From contig CM070569.1 of the NCBI GenBank assembly GCA_036346355.1, positions 62,210,561-62,274,560 of the forward strand: DNA of 64,000 bases, written 5' to 3'. Positions within the stretch are counted from its first letter, which is position 1. Each line of letters begins with the position of its first letter. The stretch is from Rhipidocladum racemiflorum (taxonomy: Eukaryota; Streptophyta; Magnoliopsida; Poales; Poaceae). Under the pieces are notes generated by a model. That model was not told where the DNA came from and ran no database searches. It saw nothing but the letters and a program-made list of their open reading frames with translations. Of the stretch, positions 32,270 through 44,109 are shown piece after piece. Position numbers and translations under genes: made by a program.

Positions 32270-32780
32270 CCGTCTGTAACTCCCACCTGAATCTGATGGT
32301 GCCACGGCCGCGTAATAGTTTCCCCGACCAATCCATTACCCCTTCTACCTCCCCGAGGTGCCACCGTAACTGACCCTGTTCTAAGTAATCTATAGTCCAA
32401 ACTCCAGGGTTATGTGCCCCGAAATTGTGCTATTTTTTTTGGGTAGTGTTTGTACGCGTTACAAATGACGCTAATCCATTCAACTCTCCATCCATACTGT
32501 TGTAAGGAAATTTACCGATTATGAGATGACGGGTCTTGAGCCCCAAGAGGGGCCAGCGGCGGTCCTGAGATTTCAGGGGCCCAGAACGAGATTTAAAATG
32601 GAGCCCCTTCTGTTTGGCTTTCCATTTCAGGCCACGCCAAACACCAGCCAAAATGTTAAATGTGCAAACGGGCTGCTCCATGCACTGATCTGATGGGCCA
32701 TACAATCAGCAAAAATGCTAAACATGCAAACAGCTAAAATGTTCTACTAATGTATATAGCTATAGGGTGGGGCCCATGGT
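32270..32780. other. No gene supported
   Basis: Mixed-composition sequence without a recognisable domain on either strand. A 91-codon minus-strand frame (32430-32705) has no family resemblance. Confidence 0.35.
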
Positions 32781-33720
32781 CAGGGGGGCCCGAAACGGCT
32801 GCCACGCTCGCCCCCCCTCAGGGCCGGCGCTGAGAGGGGCGATACCCATCTCTCATCACCACTTAGCACCAGGAGGGTCACAAGAGATCTCGTGACCCAC
32901 AAACTCCAGAGGAAGGATTGAGAGGAGATCTTCTTGTACCTTGCGGAAACACTTCGTGGGCATCTCCAAGGGAGTTCTCGTGCCCCACGAATGTACCCCT
33001 CAGGGGTGCTACGGGAGATCCCCATACCCCTTAGGCATGCTACGCTGGCAAACTCACCAACTCCCAAAGGGGAGGTCTTACACCCCGCGGAGGACTACAC
33101 GCTCCCCATGGGGGAGGCCTCAAGCTCCACGAGGGGTGGTGTCTGCGAAGCGCGGCGGGAGATCCTCTCATACTCCATGGGACTGCCACGGGAGATCTCA
33201 TGCCTTGTGGACGTGCCCTACGGGAGTCTTGAGAAGATGTAGGGGATGGCCCCTGAGGGGGATCTCCTCGTATTCCGCGGGAGGTCTCCTAACGCCCCAC
33301 AGGAGGTATACGCCCTCCCCACGGGCGTACCCCATGGGTGTACCCCGCGGGACGTCCCCTCACAGGGTACCTGAGTGAGATCACCAAATCCCCTGTGAGA
33401 CCCCTAGAGTCAGAAGTCTACTCCTTCGAGACGATGATGTGGAATCCACTACCTCTCTGCCGGAATGACCGAGATGCCCCCACTTAGGCTGTTCCTGTAG
33501 GGGTAGAATGGTATTCTCATGTAACAGGCCGAGTGCCTATAAAACTTCACTGTAACCACCTTATATAACTTGAGTTCTTATTGAATACAATGGCAAAAAC
33601 TGGAGTGTCCTTCGGGGAGTTTGGACAAGAAGACATCCCTCTACTCCCCCCGAGGAACACACCAACAGGAGTAGCACGTCCACTTAAGCGTCCGAACATG
33701 TATAAACCCATGTGTCACAC
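32781..33720. repeat. GC-rich minisatellite with a retroelement LTR-like tail
   Basis: From about 32860 to 33370 imperfect units built on cgggagatcc, ataccccac and acgggcgtaccccatggg recur irregularly. From 33480 the sequence turns into something like a U3-R-U5 end: tgcctataaaac (TATA at about 33537), ttgagttcttattgaatac and a CT-rich end. It is probably a degraded LTR of a large Gypsy element, but both borders and any target duplication are undefined. Open frames across it are artefacts of the repeats. Confidence 0.4.
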
Positions 33721-34062
33721 TCATTCTCTCGTGGACGACGACGCGTGAAACGACCGGCGTCCCCTCATTCCCGTGTCTCGTTTCCGAATATACGACACAT
33801 ACTTTAATATTTATACAACTCCCAAATTATAACGCATAGAAACACTTTTTTTTATCATTACGTGAATGAGCATAAAAAAGAAAAAGAAAAACCAACAGGG
33901 CAACAGGTCAAAGAAGCAAAAACCTTTGGCCACTCGCGACGGCGGCGGCCACGTGGCCTCGGTGACCCAACGGAACACAGCCAAGTGGAGACCGCGACGT
34001 ACGGGATGGCCGAATGGTCTCACCAACTCCCTCCGTCACGGTCTCACGGACTCAAAAAAGAA

Positions 34063-34072
34063 GATATAAATG
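34063..34072 (+). promoter_or_regulatory. Likely TATA box of the PILS gene
   Basis: gatataaatg lies about 30 bp before the presumed start of the 5' untranslated exon (about 34095) and upstream of a CT-rich leader. Confidence 0.45.
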
Positions 34073-34094
34073 CGCGTGTATACGCGACCGGCCC

Positions 34095-35096
34095 ATCCGA
34101 ACCGACCGGCCACACGCCTCGCCTCGGCTCGTCTCGTCGTTTCCTCTTCGGAGGCCGGCCAGATCCCACCACTCGCTCCGATAACCCAACGCCCCGCGCC
34201 ATTCGAACTCCGGCTTGCCTTAATCACACCTCCTTATCCGCTGCGCTTTGGGCTTAATCGCGCGCAGCTCGAACCCTGTAGAGGGAGGTTCTACTCCTAT
34301 CCGGAGGAGGCTCGGCTCCCTCCCGGCGCGAATCCCCTCCTTGATTTCGTGGTGAGTTCTCGCTGTAATCCGCCCTTCATTTGCGGTTTTTTTTTTGGAG
34401 GTATTGGGGAGGCGTGGCGCATGTGGAGTGGAGGTCGTCGTGGCCGCGGTCGCTCCCGCTCGCATTGGGTGATCTGCGGGTTTTGTCTGTGATGTAATGG
34501 TGATTTGCGACTCTCTCTCTCTCTCTCTCTCGATACTGGGATTCGGAGTTCGGTTGCGTCTGTAGCTTCCGCGGAGTGGTTTTTTTGTGCGGATTTGGTA
34601 GCGAAACAGTTAGTGAGAGTTGGACGTGGCGTGACGGATCAAGCAGAGTCGCCGGATGCTTACGCAGCTTTGGGGAATCGGATCCCCCTAGCCGTGCGAA
34701 TTCGGTGCTAGCAAACACCGACGCGCTCCAAATTTCGGCGTCGTCGCTTCCACCGATCGAGCTGTTTGGAATCTGGTTAGGTTTTCCCAGTTCGGCTTGA
34801 TTGTCTTCTCCTCACGCACCAGTCGCAGCGTAGTTTCGTGCAGATTAGAAGTTAGTTAGCACCCGAGCTTCCCGCGCAGGAAGCTTCGAGGCTTGTTTGG
34901 TTAGTTCTCTGCTCCAGTTCGGTTATGTTTGAACAACCGACGTCAAAAGCAGTCCTTGATTTTTCCTGCTGTTGCTTCTATATTTGCCTTCTAAGTCATC
35001 ATTCTTAATGGCAGAGCTGTGTACGTGGGTCCTGGTTGTGAAGGGTTGCAAGGCAAGGAAGGGTAGGCTCAAGCCAAGTGAGGTCTGGGCCAGGCC
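34095..35096 (+). other. 5' untranslated exon(s) and leader intron of the PILS gene
   Basis: A CG-rich leader ends at a strong donor, TCGTG|GTGAGT (34351). A plausible acceptor, TTAATGGCAG, ends at 35014, leaving an 82-base leader segment before the ATG at 35097. The intron contains a (ct)n microsatellite at 34510-34530. A leader intron is common in genes of this type; exact borders are inferred. Confidence 0.5.
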
Positions 35097-38000
35097 ATGA
35101 TGGAGAGGTCGCTGATGGAGGCGCTGGCCACGGCCGCGCAGGGAGGCACCACGGGGACGTCGGTGCTGGACATGCTCAAGTACGCCGTGCTGCCCATCGC
35201 CAAGGTGTTCACCGTCTGCTTCATGGGATTCCTCATGGCCTCCAAGTACATCAACATACTCCAGCCCAATGGCCGGAAGCTTCTCAACGGGGTGAGCTTT
35301 GTTTATTCTCTTGTTATAAAAGCTTAGCCAGCGCGACGTACGAGTCACACTGTGAGCATGCCGAATGGTAGTTGGATGTTGTCCAGAGTAGGAAGATGTA
35401 GGGGACTTGATTGTGCCCACATGCATTCTTGATGTATCTGATTAGGCTTACATTTTGATCGTTTGGGTGCAGCTTGTGTTCTCGCTTCTGCTACCCTGCC
35501 TTATATTTTCCCAACTGGGTAGAGCAATCACAGTCGAGAAGTTGCTGCAATGGTAAGGATTGCTTTTGATTGGATATCTTACTCCAGTTGTCCAATTATT
35601 TAGTAACTTGAGGTTGTTATGCTTTGTTAAGTTTGCTCTATATTTCTTAAATTTCACTGTGTAAGCTATTGGTTGAGATGCTGTTTTGCATTTTTTTTTT
35701 CCAATGGATGCACCTATTTAAGTCAGACTCATGGTTCTTACTATTTTTTAGATTTCACTATTTAAAAGATCATCACATGGATTATTATTGTTGAACTTTC
35801 TGGCTGGGTCAATTTTAAGTCACCTATCAATTGTATAGGAAATGAATGTCACAGGATTAATTGGTTCCAGTTGAATCTTAAGGGTTAAAATAGAATTGAC
35901 CTCAGAGTCTACGACTTATTCAGTACCTCATTTTTTGATATATTGAAATATTGCAATCACTAGAGAAACTAGATCAATGCATTCATTTACATGGAGTAAT
36001 TTAAACTACCATATTGTTTGTTACTGCCAATATGCATCCTGTTAGAATTGGTTGAGCATCTTCGAGACCATTCAATCCTGTTTTTAACTGTTTGTCTATG
36101 ATGACATACTGCCTTTTGTTTTGTTGATAATTGTGCTTTGCCTGTGTTCTGCTTTTCCTGCTTTTAACATTTTCTCATAGGGGTAAAACTTCCGTGTTTG
36201 TAGGTGGTATATTCCAGTAAATATTGTTGTAGGTGCCATGTCTGGCTCTTTGATAGGCTTTGTGGTGGCCTCTATCATCAAACCTCCTTATCCGTACTTC
36301 AAGTTCACTGTTATCCACATTGGAATAGGTACTTTCTTTTCTTTGTTGAAAACAATATGCTTTTTTTTGTGTATCATTCTTCTTCTATCTGATAAGTTCT
36401 ATCTGATATTCATCTGGCCCCTTATTTTTGACACAGGGAATATTGGAAATATACCTCTGGTTCTCATTGCAGCATTATGTCGGGATCCATCCAATCCTTT
36501 TGGCGACTCTGATAAATGCAACCAAGATGGAAATGCGTATATCTCATTTGGTCAATGGGTACGTATATTTTCGTCCCCAAACTTCCACATATTCATGTTT
36601 TACTTAGAAGCCAGAATAACTAGTGTGCAATACAAATGTAACTGTTTGACATTAAGATTAGGAATATGAATATTTCCTGTGATACTTTTCTCAATGAATC
36701 CTTTACTTGAGGCAGGTTGGTGCGATTATTGTTTACACATATGTCTTCAAAATGCTTGCTCCACCACCAGGAGAGACCTTTGACGGCGAAGAGGAGAAAC
36801 TTCCAATTAAGGCATCTGGAGAGAATGTGGCACCTGAACTAGGCAAATGTCCAACAAGCACTCGCACTGGTACTGTACCTGAGGATGAACCTTTGTTATC
36901 TGCTGAGGGGGATAAAAAAGGTGCTACTTCTCTAGGATCAAAGGTAAGAAACTTAAGCAGGAATTTGGTGTACTTTTTGGAGATTGCTATACAGTGAAAT
37001 TTTTTATATCACTTTGATGCATTTACTTTTCAATGGGATTATCGGAAATAAATAATCATGTTCTATTGGTGCAGATAATGAGCCATGTTAGATGTGTGAT
37101 TAAATTCCTAAAAGACAAGCAACTTCTTCAGCCACCAATTGTTGCCTCCGTATGTATTGATGCTTATAGTATTCTACTTGCAATAAGTACAAAAGATTTC
37201 TGCATGCTGTGCATTGACAAGTTTTTTACACTATGCAACAGTTTTTTGCAATTGCCATTGGTGTTGTGCCATTCTTGAAGAATTTTGTCCTCACAGATGA
37301 TGCACCTCTATTCTTTTTCACGGACAGCTGCCTCATTCTTGGGTATTTACATGTCTTCCTCCATTTTATTGGCAAGAGATTTCATTTTGCAGAATACAAA
37401 ACTCTTGCCAATAAAATTACGAAAGTAAGAACAGACATGATGATTCTAGTGTCTAATTCTGACACATTTTCAGGGAAGCTATGATCCCATGCATTTTGCT
37501 TGCTGTGGGAGGCAATCTTGTTGATGGTAAGAATCTATTCTAGTTCCTTTGAAACTGCTGGAAAATTGTATGGTATCACCCCTGCTATTGCCATTTTTTG
37601 GTGTTAAGAAACTTTTCTCCAGATCTCAACCAAACCCATGTTTATTGCATCAGGTCCTGGTGAAGGAAGTAAGAGGCTTGGCATGCGAACTACCATTGCT
37701 ATTATTTTTGCACGGTTGGTCTTGGTTCCTCTTGCTGGGGTTGGCATCATCCTGTTAGCTGATAAACTCGGCTTCATTCCCAAAGGTGACAAAATGTTCA
37801 AGTTTGTCCTGCTACTGCAGCATTCTATGCCCACATCAGTGCTGTCAGGTATGATAAACGAATAAGTGTCGCTACTTATCACTTACCATGCGCTCACTTT
37901 TAAAGATTCCTCTAATGATGTTCTGTGTTTGTTGAGATCTATAAGCCAGTGGGTTGGGGGCGCCATGTGCTGCATGTTAGCAAACCACATCGTGGAACCT

Positions 38001-38147
38001 TATAATAGCATCGTTTTGTTTGCAGGTGCTGTTGCAAACCTGAGAGGGTGTGGAAAAGAATCAGCTGCGATCTTGTTCTGGGTGCACATTTTTGCTGTGT
38101 TCTCCATGGCAGGATGGATTATTGTCTATTTGAGCTTGCTCTTCTAA
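35097..38147 (+). CDS. PIN-LIKES (PILS) auxin transport facilitator, ten coding exons
   Basis: Membrane carrier family (auxin efflux carrier/Mem_trans fold) that holds auxin in the endoplasmic reticulum and so limits nuclear auxin signalling. Exons: 35097-35291, 35473-35552, 36204-36328, 36437-36558, 36716-36943, 37075-37149, 37242-37342, 37474-37526, 37654-37848 and 38026-38147. All have GT..AG borders and the phases join without a stop, giving 431 residues, normal for the family. The N-terminal half (1-180) has hydrophobic helices, including YAVLPIAKVFTVCFMGFLMA and WWYIPVNIVVGAMSGSLIGF. A hydrophilic loop fills about 185-260 (exons 5-6). The C-terminal half again has about five helices, with family signatures GNIGNIPLVL, CRDPSNPFGD, LAVGGNLVDGPG, QHSMPTSVLSGAVANLRG and a terminal helix ending VYLSLLF. 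The start is the first ATG of an ATGATG pair in GC-rich exon 1. Confidence 0.93.
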
Positions 38148-39329
38148 GTAAGTACGTCGCTCCCTTGTATGTTGGGTGTTCACATCTGCAGCAGTGCAGA
38201 TCGACTGCAATTTCTTGATATTCAAATTACTCTGATTTGATTTGCAGACACTGTACTGCACAGGGATATCTGCAAAAACTAGATATCGTCAATGCATATA
38301 AAAGAAGATAGTGCCATGACATGTACAATAGCCACTAAATCATGGGGACAGCTCGAGGTACGAACTGTATCGGTACAGATATGGTTCCTCGTGTCTGCTT
38401 GCGTAAACGCCACTGCTATGTGGCTATGTTAATTTTGGTCTAGCCTCGCTGGCGCTGTTGCAAGCAGCGGGCGATGAGAAGACGAGTGAGCAGCAGCTAT
38501 TGACCTGCCCATATCATCAAGTCACTCTGAACCTTGTATATCGGGTTCCGACGTGCGTCTTGTCAGCACCCATATTTTCTTCTTTTTTCAAATAATGTAA
38601 TACCTCATGATCTTCATTCAATGATATACTCGGTTAAGTGTATTGTGTGTACTGTATCTTGTGATGTCCCAGTGTTATGAGTTCAATCAGTGTATATTAG
38701 AGAATTGTATGAAAACAATCCATGTCCACAAGCATATGCTGATGTATGCGCATCCCCAACATACTCATGCCACCTCATTAACGCGAGCAGCCAATCATGC
38801 AGGATTTGTGCCCACTGCCCACCCATACGTGGATCTGATTATCTCAGGCAAAGATTTGCATGCTCCTTCCGGCTGTTTCAAGGCTTCCATGTGGCCAAAC
38901 TGGCAGCGAAACGTTATAAGAAGTTCCGCAGATCTCCAATGAGTCCTTGGTATTGAAATGCCCTATGATCTCCCCATGTGCTTAGAGATCTGGCACCGTA
39001 CTGATCTGAAGCAACAATGTTCCTTCCCTTGATCATTCGAATCCCTGATCACTGATGAGTAATTGCATATTTACGATGAACATTCACCTAATGTTTACCC
39101 TCCGCGACGCGCTTCATCTTTTCACCCCCTTTGTTTCCCGTCACTATCCTCTGGTATTAAAGATGGGAGGAAGCTCGGCACGAGGACCGCTCCACTTGTC
39201 TCATGGTGATTTTGTAAAACAACTCCTCCGTTTCTCTGAATTACAGATAGGTCCCTGCGAATTTACGAAGAGGTTCTTTGCGATTTTTTGTGAGGGGCGA
39301 ATCACGAACAAGCCTTTTTCTAATTTTTA
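38148..39329. other. PILS 3' untranslated region and intergenic sequence
   Basis: The PILS 3' end probably extends to about 38635, where caataatg-type A/T-rich polyadenylation signals occur (aataatgtaatacc at 38590). Beyond that, overlapping frames at 38643-38956 show no domain, and no other gene is seen. Confidence 0.45.
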
Positions 39330-39589
39330 AGGATAGCGATTAGGTCCAAAAATATAACAAATAGGTCCCTGCTCTTTACGTTCAGGTCCTTTCTCTGTTT
39401 TTCCCGAAAAAAATATTTTCGTCAACAGAAAGATGTGTACTTTTTTCCTGTCTCGGTCTCTGAGGGTTTTGGAGCCTCAAAAAAAATTTGAAAATACGTT
39501 TAGATCTATTTTTTCCCTGAAAAAAAACGCAAAATCATTTTTCGTTCGCGCGCGAGGCGTGCGCCGCTCTTACGGGTTTCTCGAGTCTA
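39330..39589. repeat. Tandem-repeat block, left part
   Basis: Contains a unit with the landmarks ttttcccgaaaaaaatattttc, a cagaaagatgtgta box, cggtctctgagg and cgcaaaatcatttttcgttc, ending in a CG-rich block. The same unit recurs twice at 52338-52640 on the other side of Sirevirus 2, so the element inserted into an array of about 190-bp repeats. Confidence 0.75.
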
Positions 39590-40998
39590 TGAAAGGACCA
39601 ACGATGTCGCCTAGAGGGGGGGTGAATAGGCGGATTAAAAAATCGCAGCGGAATTAAAACAGGCCGAGCAGGTCAACCCGGAGTCTCCGGGTTTTGGTCC
39701 GGATACTCCGGCTTGTCCGGATACTCCGGTATTGGATACCGGAGTCTCCGAGTTGGGCGGCTCGGGAACGCAACACAAGTTGCTCAAACTTGCACAAATT
39801 ACTACTAAGAGTATATGACAATAGCAACCTAGAACAAGTGCTAGAATGGATTTGAATTAAAGCTAGACAAAGAGCTAGATCTAGGCTTTACGGAGACAAA
39901 TCCACACAAGCAACACAAGCAAGTAGAGAGAGAGCGAGAGAAGCGATTTTTCACCGAAGTTCGGATTCTTGAAGGGAATCCTACGTCTCCATTGAGGTGG
40001 CTCGGTCACACTTGAGCCGGGGTCTCTTTCAACCCGCTTTCCTCCTGGTGTTGCACAAATGCACTCGCCGGCTTCACTTCTTGTCTCTTCCCTTTCGGAG
40101 GCGAGACACGCCTTCACAAACGACCGGGGCTCACCACACGTGTTGGTAGCTCCCGGTGACTCCTAGCCGTCTAGGAGACCTTCAACCTCCAAGAGCAATA
40201 ACACCACGAAGAATCGCTTGGAGGATGAACTAGTGCTCAACAACTAGAAATGAATGCACCTAGCACTTTACTTCTTCCTCTCCTCACCAAAATGGATCAA
40301 CAACCAAATCTAATGGTGGGAGAAAGTATGAGCTCAATTGAATGCTTGGAAGAGGTTAGGAGTGGCTTGAATGCTACAATGAATGAGCTCAATCCAAATC
40401 CTAGCCGTTGGGAGAGAGTGGGGGCTTTAAATAGTCAGTTCAAAAACTAGCCGTTACCCTCATTTTTGTACAGGCCGGAGTGTCCAGACAAATAACCCGG
40501 AGACTCCGGGTTATCCGGAGACTCCGGACACAATGTCCGGAAACTCCGGACAATCTGGAATAAAAGTGGCCGAGGGGTCCAACCCGGAGACTCCGGACAT
40601 ATTGTCCGGATACTCCGGATTGAAACCGGACACTCCGGACAGAATGTCCGGACTCTCCGAGTTTAGGAGCTCGGTTTGAATTCCAGATTTTGGAAAATGC
40701 AAGTGTTTGTGTGCTAGTTTGCAAGTTTTGATGTTGAGCACATGCACATCCTAAAATCGATTTTCCGTCGCATCCTCTTAATAGTACGGCTATCCTTAAG
40801 ACTCAAAACAATATAAAAATTACAAGTCTTCGTCTTGATGCCGTTTTCTCGAAATTTGACGCGCTTAGGACCGTCCAATCTTATTCCGAGCTTGATGTGA
40901 TCTCGATAACTGCATTAATCTTAGTTGAAGCATTAGATCACATTAATTGTGTCATCATTAATCACCAAAATAAAATGAGGGGCCTAGATGCACTTTCA
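39590..40998 (-). repeat. 3' LTR of Sirevirus 2 (full length, 1409 bp)
   Basis: Contains two clusters of CCGGAGnCTCCGG-type palindromes (39675-39750 and 40475-40665). Segment 39668-40198 is absent from the other LTR. A TATA-like CTATTTAAAG reads on the minus strand at about 40430. Confidence 0.93.
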
Positions 40999-41014
40999 AT
41001 CTCCCCCTTTTTAG
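40999..41014 (-). promoter_or_regulatory. Polypurine tract of Sirevirus 2
   Basis: On the minus strand CTAAAAAGGGGGAGAT directly precedes the 3' LTR; this is the expected plus-strand primer site. Two further agctcccc-type tracts at 41089 and 41162 repeat the motif, as in Sirevirus 1. Confidence 0.9.
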
Positions 41015-41438
41015 TGAATTGATGACAACACAATTAACAGCAAATAAAATGATAAGAAATTGACTTTAGCAATTCAAATAAAAGGTGGAGCTCCCCCTAA
41101 ATGTGTGCATTAGAAGTATTTGAGAGGAATCAAATGCACATATTTAACGAGAAATAACCGAGAGCTCCCCCTCAAACATTGCATCCGAGAAAACATCACA
41201 ATTAACTGAAATCAATCCATGCATAAGATAAGCATAATGTCATAATGTCATTACATGGATAGAGAGGAAATAACAGAGTTCACGACAGCAAGAAAAGCAA
41301 TAATAATAATAAAAAGCAACACAAGCAATCCAGACCACACGCGACAGCAAACGACAAAAGAGACAACTAAGGAAACGATGCTAAAGATATCACTCCCCCT
41401 TTGGCATCAAGACACCAAAACGAAGAGGACACGGGAGA

Positions 41439-43108
41439 TCACTCGTCGTCGCCTTCGTCGTCGGACGCTGAGTACTCGCTGCCGGGGTCATCTCCAGCGG
41501 CTGGCGGAGCAGAGGAGGTGATGCCGAAGAGCTGATCTGCAGAAGTGGCATCGCTACTCTCCTCGGAAGACCCGAAGGAGTCGCTGGGAGAGACTGCCTC
41601 GCCATTGTGGCGGCGGATGTTGCGAATGTCCTGACCATTCTTCTTTATCTGCTTGCTCATCACCTTCTGCCTGGTGGAGATGTCACGGCACAGACAGAAG
41701 ACATGCTTCAACATCCTCTGGAGCACGCTACTCGGAACCTCAGTCTGCTCAGAAGGGATGCCCGAAGGCACAGAAGGAGCCGGAGCAGACGTAGAACTCG
41801 AAGTGCGACCTCGACGAGTCCTAGGAGGAGTAGGACTAGGGGCAGTAGGAACAACTGGAGCAGTCGGAGGACGAACCTTGTAAGAAAGGTGCTCCTCGTC
41901 CCTGACAAACTTCATACCACTGACAGAAGTGATCAAAGCCATCACAAAAGGAGCGTAACTGCAGCTGGCCATGTTGCTCTGCGCATTCTACCTCATCGTC
42001 TCCCAGATGAAGTCAATAATGTCAAACGGATGAGTGCGCTCAACGAGGTGGTACAGCAGGTTCCTTCCATAGGAACTGATGGTAGAAGCATCTCCCTCCT
42101 TGGGCCAAAGAGTGACCCTCAGCATCCTGTTGAGGACAGCAGGTACATCCTTCAGACCCTTGATGGTCCCCACTGTGAAACTCCTGGAAGTGTCATACAA
42201 GGACTCGATCTGCTCAGGAGTCAGAACCTTCTTCTCATGAAGCTTCGGACTGTCATTGTACCGAAAGCTGAGGACTCTAGCAAATCTCTTCTTGTTGGCC
42301 TTGTACCACACCCTATCTGTCATCCACCAAATGGCATCCTCAGTCTTGTCAAAGTAGAGGGTGGCAAAGAAGCTATAACCTGCTTGTCTCATTGTTCCAA
42401 TCATACTTGAAGGACATGATGTCCTTGACCTCATGCACTCCACAGATCTCAAGAATCTGAAATCGGATGCTCGGCGTGCCATGTACTCCCAGTCGATGGT
42501 CTTCATCCTGACCACTGGGTGCTCAAGAGGGTAGAGGACCGTCTCATAGTAGTCTGACTGAAACCGATTCCAGAACCGGCGGTCCACATACTCATCCTGA
42601 TGGAAGTTGAGCGGATCTTTCTTTCTTTACTCAACTATAGCCTTGCTCTTGCCAGAACCCGTTCTGTAGTCAATCACTCTCATGGGGTTAACTGACATGG
42701 GGTATCTCCACACAGGCTTGGCTTTGGCCAAGGGGCCAATGAAATGACCTGAAGCACGGAATTCCTTTCTCTTCTGATCCCTCAGCCTAGCATGAGTATC
42801 TGCAGGGTGCTCATCTAGATCAGGCTGAGGTTGAGGAGGAGACTGAGCCTGTGTGGTCAGGTGAGATTTCTTTGCTGAGATGGCTGAGCTTGAGGCTGGG
42901 AGGAAGATTGGATAAGAGGTTGCGGAGCAGATGACGTCCCAATCCTCAGCGCACCCCTTCCCCTGGAGGTGGGCTGCTTTGCCACGGCGTGACGCGGCCT
43001 CTTGGACGCCGGACGAGCTGACGGAGAACTGGAGGGACTGTCCGGAGACGGAGAGTCCCTAGGAAGATCACCACCACCACCAGCTGAAGACCCTTGAGAA
43101 GGATCCAT
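41439..43108 (-). pseudogene. Third ORF of Sirevirus 2 (env-like position), broken
   Basis: Located between pol and the 3' LTR in sense orientation, where Sireviruses carry an env-like or unclassified gene. Start at the ATG at 43108 (MDPSQGSSAGGGGD), then a Ser/Pro-rich basic N-terminus. A frame change near 42855 leads into a globular region (HFIGPLAKAKPVWRYPM; DRRFWNRFQSDYYETVLYPL; YDTSRSFTVGTIKGLKDVPA). The end is a Ser/Asp/Glu-rich tail with a coiled-coil-like stretch (RQKVMSKQIKKNGQDIRNIR). In-frame stops interrupt it near 42630 (TAA) and at 41988-41990 (TAG). No transmembrane segment or signal peptide is obvious, so a true envelope role is not supported. The globular part resembles what is often labelled putative plant transposon protein. 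Confidence 0.65.
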
Positions 43109-44109
43109 CTGACCAGACAAAGCGAGAGAAAAAGATTAGCCGCGAGGCGACTTGAATTTCAAAGAAAAACGCATTCTGGCCGAAGCACTCAACCCGGAGA
43201 GTCCGGACATATCGTCCGGATACTCCGGATCCGCCAGAACATGCGCACGGGCGGCCCAAAAAAATTTGGAATCTAATCCGCAAAAATTGCACGAAGTGAA
43301 TCTAGATTGCCACTAGGATATTCACGAAATGAATAGGGCACAATCTAGCAAGGAAATTTCGCGGGATTAGGGCACAAGAAGGAACTCACCTCAAGAGGAT
43401 TTGGAAAGCGAAGAACACGGGTGAGTTAGGGCCAAAGATCTCCAATCTTGCGGGGAACGACGAGACAAGCCGCACCCTAGAAGAGATGGATCACGAGGAG
43501 AGGCCCTAAGAACCACAAGAATTGAACCAAACCCGGAAGGAAAACGTTAGGGCAAGAGGATCCTTACCACGATCTCCAATCCAAGGACGAGGAGGAGTCC
43601 AAGATCCCTAGAAGATGGAGGAGGAGGAGGAAATCACGCCCTAGCCTTGAGAGGAGCACGGGAGAGGGAGAGGCGCACGGTGGGAATAGGAATAGAAACG
43701 AAACCGCGCGGGACAAGGGGGACTTAAACCGTCCGCCCCAACCCGGAGACTCCGGACTTCAATCCGGAGACTCCGGTATAACCCGGAGAGTCCAGACAAA
43801 TAGTCCGGATACTCCGGATGATCCAGAGAGTCCGGATTAAGAACCGGATACTCCGGGTTCCCCAGCTCGGTTAGGAATGAAAAGATTGGCACAACGAATC
43901 AGGGAATTTGGCGGAGCGAGAGGAAGAAAGAGACCTTATGATGTCAACTTGATACGTGACCAGTGAACAAAGAATCAAACAAGCTATGGTCACATACCAA
44001 TGACAAGATCGTAGGATCAAGAGCCAAAAACACAGGATAAATTCAGAGAAAAAGATGAATAAAATTTTGAAATCCATTTTTCATTCACCAAACAATATGA
44101 GAGCACTTA

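Noticed and set aside
41607..42410. 267-codon plus-strand frame
   Set aside because: Antisense to the third ORF of Sirevirus 2.
41439..43108. True envelope protein in Sirevirus 2
   Set aside because: Position fits, but no signal peptide or membrane segment is visible; called third ORF only.
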